Origin: Capsicum annuum
Taxonomy: Eukaryota; Streptophyta; Magnoliopsida; Solanales; Solanaceae
Length of the DNA stretch: 64,000 nucleotides
NCBI RefSeq assembly: GCF_002878395.1
Contig: NC_061114.1
Coordinates: 163,415,884-163,479,883, forward strand
Direction of reading: 5' to 3'
Shown here one piece after another: positions 36,621 through 48,227 of this stretch (positions are counted from its first letter, which is position 1; each line of letters begins with the position of its first letter). A model generated the notes under the pieces. The model saw nothing but the letters and a program-made list of their open reading frames with translations. It was not told where the DNA came from and ran no database searches. The translations under genes were made by a program, and so were the position numbers.

Positions 36621-36845
36621 TATGAAAGATGAGACTCAACTGTTAAATATGCAGATTTTAGGATTGTATATAAATTATATAATACATGATCACCTCTTAC
36701 CCTTTTTACTGTTATTGATCCAAATGTATTGTTGATTACAGGTAAGAGCTTCTACTGAATTAATTTTTTGTCTTCTTGAATTAGGTTGTTTAATTCAGCG
36801 TTCAACCCCTCCTCTTTCATGAAAAAGATCTTTAAAGAACTAGAT
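36621..36845 (+). repeat. Direct repeat, right copy
   Basis: Partner of 35471-35720, offset by 1150 bp. The right copy keeps an intact splice-acceptor-like context and reading frame that the left copy has lost. Confidence 0.75.
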
Positions 36846-36908
36846 GAAATTGATTTGGTTAAAACCTCTCCGAGAATCTCTCATTATGGACAAATCTCTC
36901 CCAAACAT
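36785..36908 (+). pseudogene. Exon-like block of a possible host gene
   Basis: A pyrimidine-rich stretch ending TTGAATTAG precedes the block, and GTAAGC follows it, as for a plant internal exon of 124 bp. One frame is open across it and reads LFNSAFNPSSFMKKIFKELD then EIDLVKTSPRISHYGQISPK. I do not recognise the protein. The composition differs from the surrounding retroelements, and its start is duplicated in 35660-35720. It could be a remnant exon or a piece captured by a transposon. Confidence 0.35.
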
Positions 36909-37195
36909 GTAAGCTTTTCCTTCATATTTCTGCTCCCTTTTAGGAACTTATGCCAAATGTTGTTTTATGAGGAAGTTCATTTTCCTTGTTGAGAATTGTG
37001 TTTTGTATATTTAATTTATCCCCCTAAATTAACTGTGGTTTGTCAAGTGATGCTACTTATGAGAAAAGGATAGCCCATCATGTCTTTTCTGTATCCCTAT
37101 ACGGACTCATATTTCTATATTCTTCCAATATTTACTATATTAATGGGAATTGTAAACTATAGTTCTGGACTGGATTCATAAATTCCATGCACACT
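36909..37195. other. Spacer left of element II
   Basis: AT-rich, intron-like sequence following the exon-like block. No feature recognised. Confidence 0.4.
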
Positions 37196-39696
37196 TGACA
37201 CAACCTGAACCAGGGTCTTGTCATAATGGGCATCTCAAGTCCAACAAGGACCGGAGACCACCCCGATATACAATCCAACCAAACAAAATATACACTGAGA
37301 TGGAAGAATTCCAAACATATAACTATTGAATGACTTTGGGATACGTCTATAACCGAGACCAACCCAAACAAGTCAAATCCACCAATAACAAACCAAACCC
37401 AACAATAACCAAAATCATATCCATGCCCTACTCAAGTCCACAGTTGTCCATACAAAACCTCTAAAACCAATACTGGAATATCCGGTTGGGACATGCCCCC
37501 GACCACAGCCAAAACCAATATCCAAGTCTAAATTAATAAAGACATAAGAAACAAAACTAGAAATGGAGCCTTCTAAAATATGGAAGCTCACCACTTCAAG
37601 TCAACCCAAGTTGTTCCCGAAGTCCAAGTCACTGAGTAGGAGGTATAGTATGACCAACACCTGCATCGCGTGGGGATACAACATCCAAAGAAGGTTAGCG
37701 GTTGGAGCGCTAGCATGTAACTCAAGGATAAGGATAATATAATGCCAATATTTCAAAATCAATCCATCAATGCAATATATATATATATATAATCCATGCC
37801 GAGAAAGGGAATCGGGTTTAGCATACCCTTAAAACCTTTAACCTGGATTTGTGTAGCTTACCATCATAATCTATCCATGGACTATATGGGTTTAGTGCTA
37901 CCCCCTGAACGGGCCCCAGTGTATGTAGCCGCACGAACTAGAGATACCATAGGTGGCCGGGGATTACCTTGTACCCTTCGCCCTCTATGATACATATATA
38001 CAAGTATAACTTACGGGATTCCCATATACCCCATAAGTATATGGTGGCCATGACCAATCATCATGTCAGCAAACAAGAGTTTCCAGTGTCAACCTTGCGG
38101 ACTAACACCTTCACAGTAAGCTATCACAACCCACAAATATTGCCCAATTAAAACCATTAGTATAAAACCAACCATCAATTCCAAGAGTCAATTATTAAGA
38201 AATATATTAGTGGTATCATCATACCGATTATAGCTTGCAAGCAATATCATTAGCCAAACCTTAGGGGATTCTCGTGTACCCTGTAAACTCCATTATTAAA
38301 GATTACTTGGGGGATTTTCATGTACCCCACAAGTGTTTCGTTATAAGTTCACTTGGGGGATTCTCACATAACCTACAAGGTTTTCAAAACCATCCTCAAC
38401 CATTTAACCATTCATACCATGCATTAGTTTTCAAAGTAGTAATTTAAACAAATACTTTAGGGATTCCATTGTACCCCTAACACTATAGTTTACACTTAAA
38501 CTGGCCACCAAAGCCTTACTAAATCATTTTAGACCATCCAACCCGATTTAGGGTTCTATTATCTTATAGGAAATGCAAAGAATTCAATTCAATGCTTAAA
38601 AACTCGAACCCATTTAACATATTAAACCAAAATGATCAACATTTAAATCAATTTGTGGCCAACAAGGCCTTTACAAGTCATTTACCAACCATTCACATTC
38701 ATTCGGTCAATGTCTTAGTTCAAACCATCATTTAACATGTGACTAGTTTATTCTTTTAGACATTAACACAAACATGTTGCGGGCATACCATTATCAAGAC
38801 CAATAACAAGGATAAAAACCACCAAGTTTTGGGTTACTCATGACCCATTTGTTAAACCACGATTACCAAGTACCCATATGCGCAAACCATCACCAAAATC
38901 ATGTATAAACACAATTTGAACCTAAAGTAAACAATACTCAACAATATGCATCAAAATCCTCAACATTGGTTTTCAAAACAACCATTAATGAATCATAATC
39001 AATGTTTAAAACACATAATATTTGAGAACTAACAATGAGGGAAGAGTCACATGCCTTATTCATGAAGATTCACGGAAGAAACTTGACACTTGAGCCTCTA
39101 GATGAACACTTAAGAGAAACCTAGCCCCAATCTTCAAGAGAGAGTTTTGAGAGAGTATTTGGAGTGTTTGATCTCTTAATAGTATGTTATGAGAGGCCAC
39201 AAACTATTATAAGATATAGGGACTCAAGGATTTTAGGGTGGGAAATGTCTACAATTTCCCCAGCTTAAAAGCTGAAAACTTAACTACAGGAGGGTAAGAC
39301 CATACCCTTTAAACTGTACCCTAGGGTACGAGTAGTACCCTTAACTCATACCCTAGGCATCCTCTTGGACCTCAATACAAACCAACATACGACCACACAA
39401 GGACCAACTCGTATCTTAACATATGACTCGTACCTTTTGAACCATACCTTGGTGAAAATACTTTGAACAAGACTTAGGGCATCATACGATTTGGCTATTT
39501 ACTTCTCGTACTCTATTATATGACTAGTAAGATGCCTAGTCATACCGTGGATAGTAAGTGACATAAAACACAATATGAACTAAGTTAGGGTCCCTAATCC
39601 ATACCACATCATACGACTAGTACCCTAAGTCATATGATATTCAGTGAGCTCAAAGTCAAAAAATATCTCAAAGGGTCAAAAACCCAGGGGGTTTCA
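37196..39696 (-). repeat. LTR d (3' LTR of element II)
   Basis: It begins TGACACAACC and ends GGGTTTCA next to the purine tract (minus CCAAGTGTGGGAGAC). It contains a run of 28-bp hairpin-like modules at 38010-38484 and a stretch of TACGA / GTACC motifs at 39280-39640. Confidence 0.85.
38010..38484. repeat. Array of ~28-bp quasi-palindromic modules in LTR d
   Basis: Five dispersed units follow the form CTTGGGGGATT...GTACCCCACAAG, at about 38010, 38260, 38306-38333, 38352-38379 and 38457-38484. The CTTGNGGG and CCCNCAAG ends are complementary, so each can fold as a short hairpin. LTR g carries the same array (55326-56010), and single units occur in LTR e (41827) and LTR f (50966). Confidence 0.7.
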
Positions 39697-39836
39697 GTCT
39701 CCCACACTTGGATTATTCGTCCTCGAATGATGGGTAAAGGCAAGCAGAGGTACGAGTTCAACACGTTACTACCCACTAAACTAGCCTTCAACCAAGTTAG
39801 AAAACAAAGATGAAAGAAAATCAATATTTCCTTTAA

Positions 39837-40389
39837 CTAAGTTAGAAAACAAAGATATGATGAAGAACACATACCTTCCATACGAATATTCGGAATGGGG
39901 ATCAAATGCAGATACTTGGACTTCATGTCCTTCTCTGTTTCCCAAGTAGCTTCCTCGGTCTTTTGGTTCCACCATTGAAACTTTTTCGAAGCCACTCCTT
40001 TCGTTTGCAACCGGCAAACTTGCCAATCCAAGATCTCAATCAGGACTACCTCATAAGATAAGGAATTCGAGATACCCAACCCTTTTAGAGGAACAGCCGA
40101 TGAAGGATCACCTACATATTTTCTCAACATAGAGACATGGAAAACCGAATGAATAAAACTCAAACTAGAAGGCAACATTACCAACCTTCTCCATAACTAA
40201 GCACGAACTAATATAGCGAAGACGCAAATTTCCCTCCTTACCAAATCTCGTTACTCCCTTCATGGAAGACTCCTTCAAGAACACCAAATCCTCAACCTCA
40301 AACTCTAAGTCCCTTTGCCTCATGTCCACATAGGACTTTTGGCAACTTTGGACGGACTTATACCTATCCCAAATCATCTTTACCTTCAA
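39837..40389 (-). pseudogene. Element II integrase C-terminus and chromodomain-like tail
   Basis: On the minus strand, 40165-40389 reads SYVDMRQRDLEFEVEDLVFL, then SSMKGVTRFGKEGN, the C-terminal barrel of gypsy integrase. 39837-40184 (115 codons open) reads FHVSMLRKYVGDPSS, LIEILDWQVCRLQTKGVAS and TEEATWETEKDMKSKY, a well preserved chromodomain-like end with the WET/E-acidic motif. The two frames overlap out of phase, so a frameshift joins them. The integrase core upstream is missing. Confidence 0.8.
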
Positions 40390-40392
40390 TCC

Positions 40393-40592
40393 TTAACTAA
40401 TGAAATCATCTACGAATACCACGCCTCACTAACTCAACCTTGCAATTTCCAACAGACACACCACTACGGGAGCCTGAGTCTATCTATACATTGCTCTTAT
40501 TAATATTTTCAACCACTCAATACAATGATTATTTTATCTATGAATCACAACGTTCAATTCTACCTTTACTATATCTATTGTACGATCCACCC
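40393..40592 (-). other. Unidentified segment replacing element II pol (left part)
   Basis: The integrase similarity stops at about 40393. The sequence up to element III is non-coding and does not align with any other gypsy copy in the window. With 52113-52735 it forms the piece that stands where RT, RNase H and integrase should be. Confidence 0.5.
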
Positions 40593-43001
40593 TGACACGA
40601 CCCAAACTAGAACCATGTCGTCATAGGCATCCCAAGTCTAACTAGGACCAAGGACCACCCTCGTTTCCTAACCCTAACCACTATTTGAGCCCTGTGATAG
40701 GCTGAATTCGAAGCATATAACAAGATAGCATAAATTCTCTCATGAAGACTCTAGGATAGGGTCACAACCATGACAAACCCAACCAAGTCCAACCTTACCA
40801 AACCATACCAATACTAAACCAGAGGCCATAAACCACGCCAAACCAAATAAGTTTCAAAACATAATATGATTAATCCCAAAATAAAGTATGATGGAACAAT
40901 GAGAAATTATGTCCAATGATGTCAGCCTCAATACTAATGTTAATACTAAGGCTACCACCAATAACGATCCCGCCGTTACCAACCCTCAAAAGTACCACAA
41001 AGCCTCTATCCAAAAGAGTAATAAAATCTGGTTGGGACATGTCCCCAACCATGGCCAACACTAATATCCAAAATAAAATTAAAGTATCTAAAAATGTCCA
41101 TAACATGAAATGTAGCCTTCTGGAAAGATGGAAGGTCACCAATTCAATCTAAATATTGTCCCTGAGTCAATCACTATGTAGGAGAAGTCAAATGGTCAGT
41201 TCATACATAGCATGGGTATACAGCCGCCAATAGACGAGTTAGGGAGTGAATGCTAGCATAAATATCAGGATAAGGATAAAATAATGTCAGTTATAAACCA
41301 AGTAAACTCATCCATAATGCATACAACCATACATACACATATATATAACCATTCCATGAAAGAGAACCGGGTTTAGCATGCATTTAAAACCTTTTTACCT
41401 GGGTTATGTAGCTCTGCCATCCTAAACCACCCACGGGCTATATGGGTTTAGCTCCCCCTGATGAAAGGGCTCCAGTATGTGAAGTAGCACGACCAGATAA
41501 GTATCCCTGGGATGAATAGTACATCCCCCAATAGTGTGATATCATGCACATGGTCTACTAAGACCAATCCTTATATTGGCAAATAAGAGTTTCCAGTTTT
41601 GGTCCCCCTGGGACTACCACTTTCCACGGCTTTACTACACATCCCGCCATTATTACCCAATTAAAAACCTTACCATGAAATCAACAATTATATTAACCAA
41701 TTATTAACCAAGGCTATTTAATAGTGGTATCATCATACCACCTATACTTGCAAGCATTTATCCATAGCCAAACCGTTTAGGTAAAGGGGACTTTCAAGTG
41801 CCCTTCCATTTACCATAGTTAAACCACTTGGGAGATTCCATGTACCCCACAAGCATAATCAATTAGGATTTAGCCTTTCCAAACCATTCAAACTATGTAA
41901 AGTTTCCTTACATAAGCTGAAAACAAGCAAGAGTTCATTTTAAAGTAATCAATGCAATGAACATATCTTTATAAGCATTTTGTCAAACACACTGGGGGCA
42001 TAATGTGACCAAAACCAATTTCAATTACCATTACACCATTACCATACAATCCAATTATCCAAAACCACCATTAAAGTATATAAAATCATGATTAAAACCA
42101 TTGGAAACCATAACCAAACATTTAATGTCAAAAACCCCAAATCATATTTGAAAACCATAAATCATGCTATAATAAAACCATGAAAACATTCATGAAATCC
42201 ATGCCTTTTTAGAATTAATAAGGAGGGAAGAGAAAAATGCCTTAAATCGAGATGATAATGGAAATAAATCACCAAGACAAGCTCCAAATTGATCCTCTAG
42301 TTGAAACCCTAGCTTCTTTTTTCCAAAAGCTCTTGAGAGAATTATGGAGTGTTTTGGAATAGTGTTTGAGTGTTATTGAATAGAATAATACGGTAAATAC
42401 TCTTCCAAGTAGATTAGAAGTCGTGGGACCTAATTGCGATAAGTAGGAAAAATTCCAAAATACCTCCACTTAAGTTGCACAGAAATCCCATCACAGGGAT
42501 ACGACTGACCCTCACGAGTCGTACCCTCCTATACAATTGGTATCCACCACTCGTATCCAAGACTCAACCCTTGGACAAAATACTGTCCAGTATATGACTC
42601 ATCCAGTCAATTCGTATCCACAACATATAATCTGTATCCTCAATTCGTATCCTTGGCAGAATGAAATTCCAAGAGGATTGAACATTGTCCAGTATATGAG
42701 TCCTAGGTATGATTCGTACCCTGGCTTATGGGTCGTGTTGAGCCACTTGTACCTAGACCCCACCTAAGTAACCAATTTTAAGACTAAGGGAACCAAATGA
42801 ACTATACCCTCTAATATGACTCGTACCCCTATGTCGTACCCATTCCAGTAACAAAACTCACCCCACCAACTAATACTGGTCAGTATACGATAGGTCCATA
42901 CCACTCGTACCCCAGCATACGGCTCATACCAATAAGTCATATTAGGTCCAGTGATCAGAATTCTAGGAAATTTTCTAAGAGTCAAAACCTAGGTTGTTAT
43001 A
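40593..43001 (-). repeat. LTR e (3' LTR of element III)
   Basis: It begins TGACACGACCC and ends AGGTTGTTATA. A long series of TACGA, TCGTACC and GTATCC motifs fills 42480-42960. Confidence 0.85.
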
Positions 43002-43014
43002 GTCTCCCCTACTA
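43002..43014 (-). other. Polypurine tract of element III
   Basis: Minus-strand AGTAGGGGAGACT abutting LTR e. Confidence 0.7.
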
Positions 43015-43179
43015 GGAACATTTGTCCCCTAATGACGGACAAAGTGGGGCTAACCACACGAACGAGTCCTTTGCATTATCAAACATTACTTTAACAAAGT
43101 TTGAAAACAATGATTTATTCTAACCTGTAACTAAGTTAGAAAACAAAGAGTATGATGAAGAACACATACCTTCCGCATG

Positions 43180-44560
43180 AATCCCAGGAGTAGAAAAGAA
43201 GAGCGGATATTTGGACTTTATGTCCTATTCCACTTCCAAAGTAACCTCTTTCACCTTGTGGTTCTGCCATAGAACCATAACCGAGGTTATATCCTTGGTT
43301 CGTAACTGATGAACTTGCCTATCCAAGATCTCAACTGGGATTTCCTTATAAGATAGAGAATCTGAAATACCCAAATAGAAATTCTAACTTGTAAGTAACA
43401 TTACCAACCCTCTGCAAAATCTCATAAGGACCAATATATCAAGGACTGAGCTTTCCCTTCTTACCAAACCGCATTACTTCCTTCATGGGAGATACCTTGA
43501 GGAATACCCTATCCCCAACCTCAAACTCTAAGTCTCTACGCCTAACATCCGTATAGGACTTTTGGCGACTTTGGACAGCCTTTAGCCTATCCTAAATCAC
43601 CTTCACCTTCTCCATAACCTGGTAAAATAAATTTGAACCAAACATATCCGCATTCCCAAGCTCAAACCACCTAACAAGAAATCTACACCTCCCACCATAT
43701 AATGCCTCAAAAGGGGCCATACCAATACTAAAATGATAGCTATTTTTGTAAGCAAACTCCACCAAAGCTAGATACTCAACCCAATTGCCACCAGAATCAA
43801 TCACACAAGCCTAAAACATATCCTCCAGTGTCTTAATAGTCCTTTGTGCTTGCCCATCCATATGCGGGTGGAAAGTAGCACTCAGACTAACCTTAGTCCC
43901 CAATTCCTTCTGGAAAGACTACTAGAAGTGAGATGTAAATTGCATGCCATGATCAGAGATAATCGATACAGACACCCTATGCAACTTCACAATCTCCTGG
44001 AGATACAACTTCTCATAATCCTCCACCAAAAAGGTAATTTGCACTGGCAAAAAGTATGTAGACTTAATCATCCTATCCATGATGACCCAAACCGAATACA
44101 TTGATTTCAAGATCGAGGAATACTAGTAACTAAATCCATATTGATTATCTCCCACTTCTATTTGGGCAAATTAATTTCTTGATACAACCCATCAGGCCTC
44201 ATGTGCTCAACCTTAACTTGTTGACACACTATGCACTTGGCCACAAAATCAGCCATATCCTTTTTCATACCATTCCATCAATAGATCCCCTTGAGATTAT
44301 GATACATCTTCGTTGAAGCAGGATGAACGACATAGCACGACTCATACGCCTCAGCCAAAACCCTTTTTCGTAAACCATCGACATCAGGGACACATAACCT
44401 TCCTTAGTACCACAAAGTACCATCACCACTAATCTCAAAAACCATTAAATTTTGCCCGCGATCATCACTCTTGATTTTTATCAATACAGTATCAAACACT
44501 TGTTTCTACTTGATCTCTACACCAAGAGATGATCGAATCAATTCTTGCATCATGATACCA
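43180..44560 (-). pseudogene. Element III integrase and chromodomain-like tail
   Basis: On the minus strand, the core reads SVWVIMDRMIKSTYFLPVQI and SVSIISDHGMQFTSHF (43922-44110). 43592-43804 follows: NWVEYLALVEFAYKNSYHFS, then GMAPFEALYGGRCRFLVRW. The C-terminal barrel is at about 43430-43590 (LEFEVGDRVFLKVSPMKEV, RFGKKGKLSP). The tail at 43180-43400 has ILDRQVHQLRTKDITSVMVL. Stops, for example within the barrel after KLSP, break the frame. The catalytic Asp residues of the core are still visible. Confidence 0.82.
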
Positions 44561-44649
44561 CCATCCTTGGATTCTAAGAGGCAAACTCCAAGATTAGCCA
44601 AACAATGAATATCCTTCACCAACTCCCATTTTCCTTTCTCCATATGTGC

Positions 44650-45106
44650 CTAACTCCCTATGAACAACCTACTAAGAACATCAGCAACCACGTTAGCCTT
44701 ACCTGGGTGGTAGTGAAGGCTCATATCATTGAGAAGCTCAAGCCATCTATTTTTTCTGAGATTACTCTCCTTCTGCGTAAACACATACTGTACACTCTTA
44801 TGATCAAAAAAAATATCCACGTGAACACCATACAAATAATGCCACCATATTTTCAAAGCAAACACAACCACCAACAACTTCAAATCATGAGTAGGATAGT
44901 TCCTCTCATGCCCCTTCAACTGCTTAGAAGCATAGGAAATCACCTTCCCATGATGTATCAAAACATAACCAAACCTTATGAGAGATGCATCACAATAAAC
45001 AACGAACCCATCATTGCCCTTCAACAAAGTTAGAATTGGAGCCGAAGTCAACTTATCCTTCAACTTCTCAAATCTCCCCTCACAAGTATCCGACCAAGAG
45101 AACTTG
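44650..45106 (-). pseudogene. Element III RNase H and RT connection
   Basis: The frame is open over about 150 codons. It runs from KFSWSDTCEGRFEKLKDKLT, TSAPILTLLKGNDGFVVYCD and [20 protein letters not shown] to NRWLELLNDMSLHYHPGKAN and VVADVLSRLFIGS. This is the RNase H domain between RT and integrase. The few residues that seem to precede the VKFSW segment come from the inserted solo LTR, not from pol. Confidence 0.85.
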
Positions 45107-45111
45107 ACCTT

Positions 45112-46850
45112 TGACAGCGCATAGCAAGTGTGCGTGGTCTTATCAAGTAGTAAAGTGGATTTAAGAAAGCCCAAGTATCGATCTCTCAGGGACTTGCATT
45201 CGCCGCCTATCCAATTTCAATTTAACCAATTGAGGAAAGTAGTAAATAGAGTTTTAAAATGTAAACAAAAAAAACTAACTAATACAGAAAAGTAAATGAC
45301 TTTGGACAATCAAAGAATAGAGATCCAGGGTTAAGTCTTCCAATCAATAATATTATGGTATTGAACTGTATTCATTAAATTGTTTATCGTGGTTGTTGAT
45401 TCGTAGGGTTAATTTCATGATCAGGGTTTCCAACCTCTAATCGTTTACCTAAGTTGAACCTTACAACTACATCGTTGAGCGGGGATGTAATAATTCACTT
45501 AAGTTCTTTAAAAATTTCATCCTATATATGAATCAAGTACGGTATCTAAGTACATCCCTGTCCTAGATACTAATTTGAATTCCTCATTTCATAAAGAAAT
45601 ACAAACCATACTCTACTTATTTCCTTGTTCTATTTCCCTATTCCCTCTCCCGAGATCACAAGGTTGACAATAGATGTATTCTAAGGGTCGCAAATCCTTA
45701 AAATAGTTAAAACAATAATAAACAAACAACCAATAATGATAAGCAAATCAACAAACTTAATTCAAAATGTAATAATCATGATCTTGGCCTTAACCCCAGA
45801 TTTGAGTTTTAGCCTTCAATAGAAATATTCATCATCCAATCCCTTGGATTAATGATACAAACCATGAAAGAAACTAAATTAAAGAATGATAAAACCTAAA
45901 TAATGTGTAAAGCAGTCTCCTTAATCCTCCAAAGACGTCCAAAAGTGAATAATAATGTTTACAAAGATCTATTTATAGCATCCAAGTAGTCCGAAGACGT
46001 GTAAGACTCAATTAGCATTCTTGTCCATGTCTAAAATGGACCTCGCTTTGTGATTTGTGCAAATGGGAGTGAAAGTCGCGATGCACAGGCTGGAAATAGG
46101 TTTTAAGGTTGCTTCGCGTGGCTTAAAAACTGGTTTTAAGGTCGAGACACGCCCTCATCTCAAGGGGTAACTGTTTTGAGTCCCTTATGAAGCTTTTTGT
46201 CCATAGCACGCACCAATTAGAATTTCCACGCTCCCTCACTCGCCAAAGGTATTTCAGGTGTCAACATTTGCATCAAGTTGCCTATTGTGCTTCCGTGATC
46301 CATTCCAAGCCTTTTTTAGTTGTTTCCACTTGATTTGAAGCTTTTATATCCTTAATATATCATCATAATTCATTCACCAAGCATCCTATAGCATTAAAAA
46401 CAACAATTTAAAGCTCAAAACAACACAACATCCAACATGACAAACTAGAAACACGAGCTAAGCATAGGCAAATTTCACTTTGATCTTTAACTCATTGTTT
46501 CAACTCTTGTCTTGATCCAATTGACCCTTAAACATTATAAACAAGTTGTTTCACCTATAAATGAACAATAACAACCTTAGGAACTCATTAAAACATATTA
46601 GAACCCAACACAATAGACTAGACAAGTACCTAAATCAAGCTAGTAACACTAGTTTTCTCGGTTGAACTCTAAATGATCAATTTGAATCAAAACTTGTGTG
46701 AGAACACCATTAAACATTGTAAACACATACATGGACACTTAAATGCACATTTATATCATTATCAACACATTAAGCACATGGATCATCCTCAAAACAAAGC
46801 TAAAGGGGCTAGAATAGTAAGGTTAGAATGCATAAATACATCCAACATCA
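45112..46850. mobile_element. Solo-LTR-like insertion inside element III pol
   Basis: The insertion begins TGACAGCGC and ends CCAACATCA (TG...CA) and is flanked by a perfect 5-bp duplication ACCTT (45107-45111 and 46851-46855). Removing it restores continuity of the RT to RNase H coding sequence by comparison with the other copies. It is 1739 bp, non-coding, without internal terminal repeats, which fits a solo LTR. The texture suggests a gypsy Tat/Ogre-type LTR, but that lineage call is from memory. Confidence 0.75.
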
Positions 46851-46855
46851 ACCTT

Positions 46856-47790
46856 CTTCTGAGTCAACTTAGTCAAAGGGGCAGCTATCAATGAAAAGCT
46901 CTCCAAAAACCACCTATAATACTAGGATAAACCCAAGAAACTCCGAATAATGGATGGACTCATAGGTCTAGGCCACTTCTTCACCACAGCAACCTTTTGT
47001 GAATCCATCATGATCCCCTAACAAGAAATGATATGACCTAAGAAAGTCACAACATTCAACCAAAACTCATACTTAGAGAACTTGGCATACAATTGTTGTT
47101 CCTTTAAGGTCTTCAACACTACATGGAGATGGTTAGCATGCTCTACCTCACTCCTCAAATAAACCAAGATGTCATTAATAAACACAATAACAAAGAAATC
47201 CAAATACTGCTGGAAAACTCTAATCATCAAGTCCATAAATTTTGCTGGAGCATTAGTCGATCCAAATGACATCACCAAAAACTCAAAATGCCCGTCCCAA
47301 GTATGAAAAGTCGTCTTAGGGATATCCACTTCCCTAATATTAAGTTGATGGTATCAAGACCAAAGATCTATCTTAGAGAGAACTTTGCACCTTGCAACTG
47401 GTCAAACAGATTATCTATCCTTGGGAGAGAATACTTGTTCTTGACTGTCATCTTATTCAACTGCTTATAGTCAATCCACACTCAAAGGGAACCATCCTTC
47501 TTGCACACAAACAACACCATTGCACCCCATAGAGAAACACTAGGATGAATAAACCCCTTATCCAGAAGCTCCTTGAGTTCCCTCGAATCAGTTGGATCCA
47601 TTCTATACGGAGGAATAGAAATTGGACATGCGTCCAAAACTAGATCAATACCAAACTCTATTTCCCTATCAGAAGGAACACCAGAAAGATCATCTGAAAA
47701 GTCCTCTAGAAATTCATTAACCACCAAAACTGACTATAAAGAAGGACCTTCTGAATTAGAATATTTAACTTGGACCAAGTGATAAAGAAA
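46856..47790 (-). pseudogene. Element III reverse transcriptase
   Basis: On the minus strand, the N-terminal block is at 47482-47727 ([20 protein letters not shown], then [20 protein letters not shown] and [10 protein letters not shown]). 47018-47329 carries [40 protein letters not shown] and the catalytic segment [13 protein letters not shown]. The family form is FIDDILVYS, so the first Asp of the YXDD pair is Asn. The coding sequence is cut at 46855 by the solo LTR insertion. Confidence 0.85.
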
Positions 47791-47846
47791 ATCTTTAGAG
47801 ATTCATCTTCGATCTCTAAGATAAGAAATAAATCTCCCTCTAGGAG

Positions 47847-48227
47847 CTAAAACACCTTCCATTCTATAACTGGCTCACCAAAGAACCTAAAGATAACCTT
47901 ACGAGTCCGACAGTCTAAGGACACATAACAGGAATGTAGCCAATCCATACCCAAAATCATATCAAAATCCACCATTCCCAATTCAAACAGATCCACCAGA
48001 GTCTTCTTATCACCAACAGATACCACACATACCCTATAGACTCTCCTAGCAATAATCGAGTTTCCTATCAGGGTAAAAATGAAAAAAGCATCTAAAATTA
48101 CTTTTGGATCAAAACCAAAAGATACAGCCACATAAAGAGTCACATAAGAGAGAGTGGACCCCAGATCAAGCAAATAATATATGTCAGGAAAGAAAAGTTG
48201 TAACGTACTAGTAACGAAATCAGGCAA
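47847..48227 (-). pseudogene. Element III aspartic protease
   Basis: An open frame of 126 codons contains YYLLDLGSTLSYVTLYVAVS (active-site Asp kept, DLG instead of DSG/DTG or DPG). Later it contains VDFDMILGMDWLHSCYVSLD, the conserved second half of the gypsy protease. It lies between the gag zinc knuckle and RT, as in other gypsy pol genes. Confidence 0.8.

Noticed and set aside
36733..36784. Possible donor site GATTACAG/GTAAGAG just upstream of the exon-like block
   Set aside because: The implied intron would be only about 43 bases, shorter than plant introns normally are.
35471..36845. Reading the 240-bp direct repeats as a TRIM retrotransposon
   Set aside because: No primer-binding site follows the left repeat, no polypurine tract precedes the right one, and no target duplication was seen.
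44605..45033. 142-codon plus-strand frame
   Set aside because: It is antisense to the clearly recognisable RNase H of element III.
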